Positions 1-14,013 of a stretch of DNA of 64,000 nt are shown piece by piece. The notes below the pieces were generated by a model. That model saw only the letters and a program-made list of their open reading frames with translations, had not been told where the DNA came from and did no database searches. Position numbers and translations under genes: made by a program. This stretch comes from Hormiphora californensis (taxonomy: Eukaryota; Ctenophora; Tentaculata; Cydippida; Pleurobrachiidae). How positions within the stretch are numbered: position 1 is the stretch's first letter; each line of letters begins with the position of its first letter. The stretch is taken from positions 3,914,418-3,978,417 of the forward strand of contig CM035350.1 in assembly GCA_020137815.1 (NCBI GenBank), read 5' to 3'.

Positions 1-185
1 CCACAACCGTGATCTGCCCGCTGTATGTTTCCCCTTCACTGTTGTACAGTAGGGCGTGTATGTGTGAGAGAGAAAGTGAGATTAGCAGCCAGAGAAGATA
101 TTAAAAATCTTGTTCCGATATGTGATGCTGCAATAGCTAAGGGCAATGTTCAGGATATAGAGCGAGGAAATGTAGTTAAATTGTC

Positions 186-258
186 GGCGGGGTAGCTCAA
201 AAGGTAGAGCAATGGACGCGAAACCCAGAGGTTGTCGGTTCGAGCCCGGCCCTCGCCA
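186..258 (+). tRNA. tRNA-like sequence (possible tRNA pseudogene or tRNA-derived repeat)
   Basis: A 73-base cloverleaf can be drawn. The 7-bp acceptor stem (186-192 with 251-257) has one G-T pair, the D stem GCTC/GAGC is perfect, and a 5-bp T stem encloses the TTCGAGC loop; an A follows as discriminator. Pol III A- and B-box-like sequences are present. The anticodon arm is poor: only three pairs form and loop position 33 is G instead of the near-universal T, giving a nominal CGA anticodon without the long variable arm expected of tRNA-Ser. A decayed tRNA or the head of a tRNA-derived SINE is at least as likely as a working tRNA. Confidence 0.5.
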
Positions 259-793
259 GATATTTTTCTAAATTTCCTCCCTATTTAATCCTGAACAAGA
301 TCTCATCATTGATAGATAAATAAAGGTTCTGAAAAATGTAAATGTTTTGAAAGTCAGTTTTTGTTCCTTTTTTAATTTTTTTCTCTCTTTTTTAATTTTT
401 TTCTCTCTTTTTCAAACTTTCCTCCGTAACATTTATGTTTTTAGTATGTGTTGTAGTCTGTAGACTCTCTCATAGAGTGTATGTCCACACCACGGACCAC
501 ACATTTGACCTGTGTTGCTGGGAAATGTTAAAACGCGTTTAGAGTATCCGTACTTACGGCTGGGGTGGGGCAAAGCCTTTGCCGCAAAGGTAGGGTCAGG
601 CCTCGGGGCTGGGGTTCGGGATGTACTAGTACTGTAACTGTAGTGAGGGATTGAGATGAGCTAATAGCTATCAGATAATCTTTGAGTTTGAACCAAAACG
701 CGTAACAGAATTTTTATTGAAATTTGGGTAGAACTTGAGAATAGAAGTAATACCTCCTTCCTCCTTTTCTTATTTCTTCCGAATCTGTTTTAG
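259..793. other. Intergenic stretch, nothing recognised
   Basis: Between the tRNA-like sequence and the first gene I see T-rich sequence with a short duplicated TTTAATTTTTTTCTCTC motif near 372-410 and no convincing exon. The 5' UTR and promoter of the downstream oxidoreductase should lie here. Confidence 0.4.
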
Positions 794-1531
794 ATGGCAA
801 ACAAATTACCGCTCGCAAAGCACCTCATCAGGTCGGTACTTGTCACGGGTACCAACCGAGGAATTGGGTTGGAGCTGGTGCGGCATTTCGCGAAGGAACG
901 CCGTGCTGGGCAGGACATAAAAATTATCTCCTGCTCTCGAACAATTAGTCCGGAACTCGAGGAGCTCCTTGAAGATGTTTATCATTTTGAGTTGGAACTA
1001 ACTCGACCAGCTGATGTGGCCTCCGTAGCGGGTGTTGCTGCTAACATATTGGAGGACAGGGGGCTTAACGTTCTTATCAACAGTGCCGGAATTCTGAGAA
1101 TGGGCCAGGGAGTAACGGGGTGCTCTCACGAGGAATTAAAGGAGGTCCTGGACACAAACCTGATCGGGGTCCATTCTATGACATCCGCATTTCATCCACT
1201 GTTAAAGCAAGCTGCCCCCTCGGCTGGGGTGTTTAACATATCAGCTGAAATTGCGAGTATTGCTGGAACTAACATTGCTAATAAAACAGCATATCGAATC
1301 AGTAAAGCGGCGCTGAACATGCTCACAAAGATCACAGCGGCCGAGTTTAGGAGGGATAAGATCATGGCCCTGGCAATCCATCCGGGATGGGTTCAGACGG
1401 ATTTGGGGGGACCTAAAGCTCCCCTTACCCCTGAGCAGTGTGTACAAGATTTAGTGGAATGTATTGAAAACTGTGGTAGAAAGGACAGTGGGAAGTTTGT
1501 TAAGAAAGGACTCGTTGAGATACCGTACTAA
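794..1531 (+). CDS. Short-chain dehydrogenase/reductase, C-factor/sniffer-like
   Basis: A 245-residue single-exon protein with the full classical SDR signature. The nucleotide-binding motif TGTNRGIG is at residues 18-25, NSAG at 96-99, a catalytic Ser at about 150-155, and YRISK (Tyr167, Lys171) with PGWVQTDLGG at about 197-206. The fold binds NAD(P)(H) and reduces or oxidises carbonyl/alcohol groups. The spacing and the PGWVQTDLGG tail resemble the C-factor-like/sniffer carbonyl reductase branch common in invertebrates, which are cytosolic. The start is the ATG at 794, just before the Rossmann strand. No frameshift is seen. The substrate cannot be inferred. It lies about 225 bp upstream of the RIOX1 gene on the same strand. 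Confidence 0.9.
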   Translation: MANKLPLAKHLIRSVLVTGTNRGIGLELVRHFAKERRAGQDIKIISCSRTISPELEELLEDVYHFELELTRPADVASVAGVAANILEDRGLNVLINSAGILRMGQGVTGCSHEELKEVLDTNLIGVHSMTSAFHPLLKQAAPSAGVFNISAEIASIAGTNIANKTAYRISKAALNMLTKITAAEFRRDKIMALAIHPGWVQTDLGGPKAPLTPEQCVQDLVECIENCGRKDSGKFVKKGLVEIPY

Positions 1532-1756
1532 ATAAGAAAAGGGGGTGGCGAATTGTGAGCTGAGTGACCCAGTTCACAACTATTAACAATCTCCCGGCCT
1601 GGTATATGCTGGATTAAACCAATTTTAGAGACCCTCTGTATGTGTAAATGTGTTTTACTGTTTTGTGGTTTATTTTCAGTACACAGTTATCGTTTTCAAT
1701 AATTTCTGTGCCCACTTTATTCGTCCCCCTCTCTCCATCTCCCTCTCTAGGTGATT

Positions 1757-6994
<5,238 letters not shown>

Positions 6995-7308
6995 GGGATC
7001 TGAGGAATTTTAATTTATTGTTTTAGTTTTTAACAGGAACCAAGTTCCTTATTTTCTTGATTTTATCAGTGTTTGTTCAGCGTTACGGAGGCTGTGAACT
7101 CAATGTAACGCGCGTTGATGCGAGTGTAGAGTTTAGTGCGCAAAACGCGCGCCAAATTCCCACGGTCAGGCACACTCACACAGGAATCTTCAGTGACGAC
7201 CCTCTTCATGTTTCGAAGTTGGTTCTCCTCGCCCCACCTATCTCCTCTCTCTGTTACAAACTGTAACTTACAGTTATCTTATAACCATCTCTCATCACTA
7301 GCTCCAGT

Positions 7309-8650
7309 ATGTCAATACAGCGGAAACTGAGAACGCTCCAGCATCCAAACCCCGACCACATTTCACTTACAAACGATGATGATATTATGAACCTTGTCCT
7401 CTGGATAGAGACTAATAAAGTCAGGTAAATTTTTCTGGGGCTTTGCTGGTACTGGTAACTTCACGGTAGTTTGTCTGCTTCTGCAGCGTAATTACCAAAC
7501 AATTGCCTCCATACACAGGGCCCACGGAATGGGCCATGATACAGTGATACGAGACTGTACTTTCTTTACCAACGACTTGTTTCAGGCACTACCCGACCAC
7601 TGCACAAAGAGAAGAGTTGAGAGATAAGGGAGAGTGGAAGAATAGAATTGCAGGGTACCTCAAGGAGCTGAAGTGTCCATATGGGTTCGAAAAGTTTCGA
7701 CCTGCTGCCCTCGATTGGCTGTGCAGCTATGCAGTTAGATTAGAGTACGCTACAAAACAAGACCAAATAAGGTAGTGTACTAGTCTTGTACTAGTCTTGT
7801 ATGTGGGGTTCTTGTCAAGCTCTCCCAGTACCACATCTGACCCTCGCTTACTTACTTACTTACTAAATATATTGCTTTAGACTCAATTTTGTAAGAGATA
7901 AAATCTATTTATATTTCATGTTTCAGTGTTGTTACTCCAACGGTAGGAGAAGGGTCGGGTAACACGGGGAACTGTGCCCCGATTGATGTAAACAGTATAC
8001 AGTTTAAGAATGGTGTAATGCAACTAAGAGAGTGGCTAAACATCCCTGAGCACTATGATTATCTCACGGTATGTGGGTGTGTCTCACAAAATACCGCTCT
8101 CTCCGAACTGAGCTTTGTGTGCGCGATGTATGACATTTTATTCTATAGCGTACTTTGTTCTGGATTTCGTTGATTATTTTCCCGTCTCCCTATACGTTGT
8201 TACAGGTGCTGAAGGCTTGTCGGATACTGATAGAGAAGCGATGTGATCCTGACTTTATTGTACCTAACGGTGACCCTATGACACTGAGCAAGAGTGAGGT
8301 ATGGTACAATGGAAGGGCCACTCTTCTCCATTCAATGCTTTGAGCTTTCTTTTCTCCACTACTCTATCTAATCTTGCCTAGCTCGACCCCCCTTTTCGCC
8401 AGCGAAGGAGGGTCTAGGGAGTTGATAACAACTCTAACCATAATTGGTATCATGTAACCCTACTTACCTTTAGGTTGGGGTTGATACGGGTGGGGACAGA
8501 ACACTAAACGAAATAGCCAAAATACTCCGAGTCTTACACATCGAGGAACTGAGACAACTACAAACGCGAATCAATGAAGCAATTGTCTCAGGTCAGATCA
8601 AGACAGCCGACCCCAAAACGGACACTAAACTAGGTCAAGTGGGTAGATAA
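7309..8650 (+). CDS. RTRAF: RTRAF (C14orf166/hCLE) homologue
   Basis: Five exons with clean GT-AG junctions: 7309-7424, 7586-7771, 7927-8068, 8206-8298 and 8474-8650. The conceptual protein follows human RTRAF along its length: N-terminal RKLRTLQHPNP, IMNLVLWIETNKVRHY, the ALDWLCSYAVRLEY block, VLKACRILIEKR, GVDTGG, LHIEELRQLQTRINEAI, and the terminal KLGQVGR. The family is an RNA- and RNA polymerase II-associated factor and a subunit of the tRNA-ligase complex, moving between nucleus and cytoplasm. No frame breaks are present, so this gene is a useful control for local sequence quality. A foldback transposon begins 43 bp after the stop codon, so it lies in or next to the 3' UTR. Confidence 0.93.
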
Positions 8651-8693
8651 TATGAGGACTCGATATATAATGTATTCTTTGAGTAGTTTGGGG

Positions 8694-9878
8694 GGCAGGT
8701 GAGTAGAACTTCGCTCCTAATAAAAGGCTGCAATAAAAGGCTGCAATAAAAGGCTGCAGAAAAAGGCTGCAATAAAAGGCTGCAATAAAAGGCTGCAGAA
8801 AAAGGCTGCAATAAAAGGCTGCAATAAAAGGCTGCAATAAAAGGCTGCAAGGGATCACGTATCCAACCAGACTAAAGCGGGGGATAGACCGAATCGTCCT
8901 CCCCTAATAGTGTTTCGTATCACGTATCGGCTGTAGTGAGACCGAATAACCCTCCCCTAATTATAGTGATTCGTGTCACGTATCCAACTAGACCATAGGC
9001 AATAGAGAGAGACCGAGATAGAGAGCGAGTACGAGTGAGAACTGAGAGTGTGAAAAATCAGAATCGCGGTATGGTATCACGTACCATGGTATCCTCTAAT
9101 GAAAAGCGGTTACCAATTGACAATGAGACCTCATCGGTCCCGATACGTGATTCTCTACCGCTATGTATTCTCCATTAGTCTTTCCGTATCGATCCACGAT
9201 TCAGTAGAGGTAGTCAGTAACTACTGAGAGTGTTGGTCTAATGAGGTAGGGTAGATCTATTGATTGAGCGTGTAGCACAATCACAGGTGAACCACCCAAC
9301 CACTTGGTTCACCTATCATAGTATTATGTGTGATTCCGCTCTACTGAATTGTGTACATAAAGACTATTGGCGAATAACGGTAGAAAATCAGTAATCACGT
9401 ATTGGCACCGATTAGGTCAAATTATAGGTAACCGCCTTTCATTTAATTAATTAGAGGATATCATGAAACGTGATACAATACTTGATTAGTCGTCCATGAT
9501 TCGGATCTCTCACTCTCACCTCTCTAACTCTCTATCTCCGTCTATCTACCGCCTATGGTTTAGTTGGATACCAGGCACGAATCACTATAATTAGGGGCGG
9601 GTGATTCGGTCTCTCTACCGCTTATGGTAGAAACCGATACGTGAAACAAAACACTATTAGGGGAGGACGATTCGGTCTATCTCCTGCTTTAGTGCTTTAG
9701 TCCAGTTGGATATGTGATCCATTGCAGCCTTTTATTGCAGCCTTTTATTGCAGCCTTTTATTGCAGCCTTTTTCTGCAGCCTTTTTCTGCAGCCTTTTTC
9801 TGCAGCCTTTTATTGCAGCCTTTTTCTGCAGCCTTTTATTGCAGCCTTTTATTAGGAGCGAAGTTCTACTCACCTGCC
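8694..9878. mobile_element. Foldback element with terminal minisatellites, 8-bp target duplication
   Basis: The 1185-bp element begins GGCAGGTGAGTAG and ends with its exact complement. It is flanked by GTTTGGGG on both sides (8686-8693 and 9879-9886). Each end has tandem 13-mers (AATAAAAGGCTGC and a GCAGAAA variant), and complementary arms continue inward to a centre near 9280. No ORF for a transposase is present. An 8-bp duplication is typical of hAT-like and some foldback elements; assignment to a superfamily is inference. Confidence 0.9.
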
Positions 9879-9886
9879 GTTTGGGG

Positions 9887-10133
9887 TTACCGATACATTT
9901 TGTCAGACATCTGTTCGCGGGTCACACCTGACCACCGATATTCATATTTGTTCGTACTGTGGATACAAGTTTTTAGTTTTGTGACGTTTGAAAAAAGTTT
10001 CGTTAAAGAATAACATGGTTCATTCCTTCCTCTACTCCCTTCCTCTACCTATCACTATGTACTTTGTTGCTCGACCCTGTTTACAATTGTAAATGAGGGT
10101 TAAAACATAACAAGTAGATTGTGCAGTATAGAT
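9887..10133. other. Short intergenic region, putative MPV17 promoter
   Basis: No exon is seen. At about 10073-10111 there is a copy, in reverse orientation, of a 35-40 bp motif (TTATGTTxTAACCCT...TTTACAATTGTAAACAGGG type) that recurs near 62656 and 63297, suggesting a dispersed short repeat. Confidence 0.4.
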
Positions 10134-11257
10134 ATGTTACTGCGGTGGTACCTCCGGCAGCTCCAACAGAGACCCCTTCTTACTGGGATGGCAACCACTG
10201 GTACACTAATGTGTTGCGGGGACGTCATTGCTCAACAGGTATACATCCACGAGTGACGTCATTGCTCAACAGGTGACGTCATTACACAGCACCCAGCAGG
10301 TTATTACATCTCACATGCAGGTTGTCACGCCGCCCCTCCCCATTGTCACTTGTCACACTTGTCACTGCACTGGGTACTGAATGGTATCTGACATGTAAGA
10401 GATGGAACTTTTCCAAAGTTCATCTCTATCTTTCAGGAACCGACCGATAACCAGTCACGTGACCTAAATAACGAATTCTGATTGGTCGTTTACTTGTTTC
10501 GGTCGGTTCATCTCTATCTTTGTAACAATCCCCCTGTGTAGGCGATAGAGAAGAAGAGGGGACAACATGACATTGTTAGGACGGCCAGAATGACTGCCCT
10601 GGGAGTGTTTCTTGTTGGACCTGTCATTAGAACCTGGTACCTGACTCTCGACAAGGTACGGGTAACTCTTTCTTATATTTCTCAGGTCATTCTTGTTTTT
10701 TAATCGAAACTGTATCTTTCTCAATACTCCCTACTCTGACTCATTGTGCATTAAACTCTCACCCAGGTGTTTGGTAGTACGATGGTGTGGTCTACAACTC
10801 TAAAGAAGCTAGCTCTAGATCAACTCCTATTTGCACCAAGTTTTGTTGGGGTATTCATCATCACCAATAATGCCCTTCAAAGCCTTCCTTTCAGTGAAAC
10901 ACGCAACTTTTTAAGGTACACATAATGATTATGGAAGCTGTGGTTTGGCTAGTTTTCGATACTCGTTTTGTAAAAAGTTTTGGTGGTTACTAAACACTAA
11001 TTCCTAGATCTCTGTAGTAGTAACCTTAGTCACCATCTCTCTACTTCAGATCAGACTACGCTAATATTGTGATAGCAAACTGGTCCCTGTGGGTTCCCGC
11101 ACAGCTACTGAACTTTTCCGTAATTCCTCTTCAGCACAGAGTACTGTTTTCCAATTGTGTGTCCCTCATGTGGAACACTTATCTTGCTAATAAAGCACAT
11201 GACACATCTCATATAGACAATAATGACACTGCTGTGAAATTAGACAATGTTAATTGA
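10134..11257 (+). CDS. MPV17/PMP22-family membrane protein
   Basis: Four exons: 10134-10238, 10542-10655, 10767-10915 and 11050-11257. The protein (about 190 residues) shows the family landmarks in order: LLRWYLRQLQQRPLLT, the GDVIAQQ motif, TALGVFLVGPVIRTWY, LDQLLFAPSFVG, WSLWVPAQLLNFSVIPLQHR and LMWNTYLANKAH. Members are small four-helix proteins of the mitochondrial inner membrane or peroxisome; MPV17 affects mitochondrial DNA maintenance. MPV17, MPV17L and PXMP2 cannot be separated by eye. The exon-1 donor is duplicated (see the 10221-10274 repeat). The C-terminal tail after KAH is longer than in human MPV17. Confidence 0.9.
10221..10274 (+). repeat. Tandem duplication of a 5' splice site (MPV17 exon 1)
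   Basis: The 20-mer GACGTCATTGCTCAACAGGT, holding the last 18 exon bases and the GT donor, occurs at 10221-10240 and again at 10255-10274. A third partial copy (GACGTCATT) follows. The intervals are 34 bp, and an in-frame TGA lies between the two donors, so use of the second donor would truncate the protein. Confidence 0.9.
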
Positions 11258-11550
11258 TGCATGTCTCTTTTTTATCCATTTTTATGTGTAAATGTTGAAT
11301 TGTCTTTTGATGATTTTTAGACACCGTCTATATATTTTCTTGAAGCTATGATGACACTATCAATCCTCTTTGAATTAGTACCATGGCAACAAAAATGATG
11401 AGCATATGCCCATATATGGATGTGGCTGAGGAATTTCCTAATACGGTGGTGCTGAGAGCTCGACGAATTCCTCTCGGAAGGTGTGGACAGGACTTGTCAG
11501 GTTAGTGTGCTTTCTCTCGCGTCCTTACAACTCTCCCGTTTCCTTTTTGT

Positions 11551-11553
<3 letters not shown>

Positions 11554-11648
<95 letters not shown>

Positions 11649-11672
11649 TCTCTATCTCTCTATCTCTCTACC
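11554..11672. repeat. (CT)n microsatellite
   Basis: Nearly uninterrupted CT dinucleotides with a few TT and AT interruptions. Another shorter CT tract lies at about 12040-12086. The Ser-Leu-rich ORFs here are artefacts of the repeat. Confidence 0.98.
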
Positions 11673-12037
11673 TCCCAGCCAGGCTTTTCTCTATCATCAG
11701 GATATATTCTCTGAGCTTTGTGGAGCGTGTTTGTTGAACGTGTAATGTGTAAGGCAGCTGCAGTAGTTGACCAATAAAACTAGGCAAGTGGCAACCCTAA
11801 TAAAAAACGTGCCCAGTCGACAGGATATTTCTTCCATCCCATTGGAAAAAGAAACATGGAGACAGCAAGAGAGTCTCTTCAATATCTCATTTGTCCAGTT
11901 TTCCTTTCTCTTTCCATCTCCCCCGTTGTCCGATATCCAGTCGTATAGCGCCAGTTGTACAAGCAGTCAGCAGCCACAACTCCACAGTGCGCTACATACT
12001 GCAGTACAGCTATACCAGACCTACACGCTATTATGGT

Positions 12038-12095
<58 letters not shown>

Positions 12096-12539
12096 AAGCC
12101 TCCTTTCTGTAGCCTCTCTTTCCCTTTCTCTCTCAATTGAATTCTCTGTTTCCGCTCCTGCTGCAGTCCAAGGGAATGCAGGCAGTGGTTTAGCAGCCAG
12201 CCAATCAGATAGCCCCATTTTATCACGTGACTCTCTGAAGCCATACTGGTTCCGGACAAAAAACTGCTTTTCCTCTCCCCGACTTTGCTGCCTCTGTTTA
12301 CACGTACATTGGTATAATAGACGTGCTAAGTGCCTGACCTGTTTTCCAGCTTGTTTTAGTCTTGAGCAATTGTCAAATTGATCAATGATCAGAATCATCC
12401 ATTTGATAATGACAATCTCACTATCTGATTAATTAAATACAGCTCTTGTGGCTATAATTATATCTAACACTCCCAATTTTTTCTTCCTAAGACTCTCCCA
12501 ATCCTATTCTATAAACTAAGAACCAAGATAAATAACTTC

Positions 12540-12990
12540 CCCGATTTATGCACCCAAACACCACCTCCCCCATTATATAGCACCCCCTCACTCCCTTCCC
12601 CATTATAGCTCCCCTAACACACCTCCCAATCCCTAATCCCCATAGTCCCTAACACCCCTCCCTTCCCCCCCTATTAAAATCCCCCCCCCCTAACACCCCT
12701 CCCTTCCCCACTATAGCACCCCTAACACCCCTCCCCCTTCCCCCCTTATATCACCCCCACCCCCTCCCCCTTTCCCCCACTTATCCCCCCAAACACCCTC
12801 CCCCTTCCCCCCATATCCCCCCAAAAACCCCCCCCCCTCCCCTTTTAAACCCCCCTAACACCTCTCCCTTTCCCCCTTAATTTTCACCCCTAAAAACCCC
12901 CCCCTTCCCCCCTTATAGCCCCCTAAAAAAACCCCCTTCCTACCCCCCTTATAGCACCCCTAAAACCCCCTTTTCCCCCATTTGTACACC
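12540..12990 (+). repeat. C-rich tandem repeat resembling branchpoint plus polypyrimidine plus TATAG units
   Basis: Units of roughly 30-36 bp repeat the order CCCCTAACAC, CCCTCCCTTCCCC, then ACTATAG or TTATAG. Each therefore has a CTAAC branchpoint-like element, a pyrimidine tract and a YAG-like end. The array lies just upstream of the degraded tract in which an upstream gelsolin exon seems to sit. The later units are increasingly homopolymeric and probably of low sequence quality. Confidence 0.6.
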
Positions 12991-13985
12991 CCCCTCCCCC
13001 CGGGGATGGGCCCCTTTAAATCGGGAAAGGGTTTAAACCCCAAAGGGGTATGACTGGAAGGGTTCCAAAATGGGGCCCCCTTTGGGGCTGGGCACGACCC
13101 CGGGGATTTTAAAAAAGAACTGCCTCCCGGAACCTGCCTGGAAAAGCACTGACCCCCCCGCTGAGGGGGTGAAGGGTCCCAGGATTTTTAAAATTCCAGG
13201 TGGGTTTTTTTTTTTTTTTGATTGCCCCCCCCCCATTTTTTTTTTTTCCCCCCCCCCCCTTTTTCCCTTCTCCCCTCCCCCTCTCCCCCTCCCCTCCCCC
13301 CCTCATCTCCCCCGGCCCCTATTTTTCCCCCCCCTCTCCCCCCCTCCCCCCTCATTCCTTCGTTTTTTCCCCTTTCCCCCCCTCTTCCCCCCCTCTTCCT
13401 CTTCCATTTTTTTCCCCCTCCCCCCCCGGTTCCCCCTTTTTCTTCCCCCCCTCTTTTTTCTCTTTCCCCCTTTCCTCTCTTCTTTTGTTTTTTTCTCCCC
13501 CTCTTTTTCCCCTTCCCCCTTTCCCCCCTCCCTCCCCCCCCCTCCCCTTCCCCTCTCTTCCCCCTCCTTTTTTTCCACCCCCCCCCCCCCCCCCTCCCCC
13601 CCCCCTCATTCGGTCCCCCATCCCCCTCTTTTTCTCTCCCCCCCTCTTTGGTTCCCATTCCCCTCCCTTTTCCCCCCTCCCCTCCCCCACCTTCCCCTCC
13701 CCCAATTTTTTTTTCCCCTCCCCCCCCTCTTCCCCCCCTTCCCCCTCCCCCTTCTTCCCCTCTCCCCCCTCTCCTTTTCCCCCTCTCCCCTTTCCCCCCC
13801 CCATTTTCCCCCCCTCCCCCTCTCATTTTTTCCCTCCTCTTTTCCTCCCTCCTCCTTTTTTCTCTCCCCCCCCCCCCATTTTTTTCTCCTTTCTCCTTTT
13901 TTCCTCTTTTTTTCCTCCCCCTTTTTTTCTCTTTTCGCCCCCCCCCTCTCTTCCCCTCTCCCCCTCTCCCCCTCCTTCCTCGCCC
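12991..13985. other. Homopolymer-expanded low-quality tract, with a possible corrupted gelsolin exon
   Basis: Long runs of C and T dominate, giving 260-360-residue Pro/Ser/Phe ORFs on one strand and Gly/Arg/Glu ORFs on the other that I do not believe. Within it, about 13131-13196 reads EPAWKSTDPPAEGVKGPRIF, resembling the EPAF...G..GLQIWRIE start of gelsolin domain G1 with substitutions towards runs of C and G. This suggests real exon sequence blurred by poor base calls. Confidence 0.55.
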
Positions 13986-14013
13986 GGTTACTGACTGGCC
14001 CTTTTGAGGAAAA

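Noticed and set aside
10437-10490. Extra MPV17 exon after an acceptor-like CTTTCAG
   Set aside because: It reads to a stop within 14 codons, while exon 1 to the exon at 10542 joins in phase and gives the expected family sequence. The segment is part of a small inverted repeat (GAACCGACC/GGTCGGTTC).
11481-12381. Ser-Leu repeat ORFs
   Set aside because: They read through (CT)n microsatellites in all frames; similar ones at 49593 and 50445 are rejected for the same reason.
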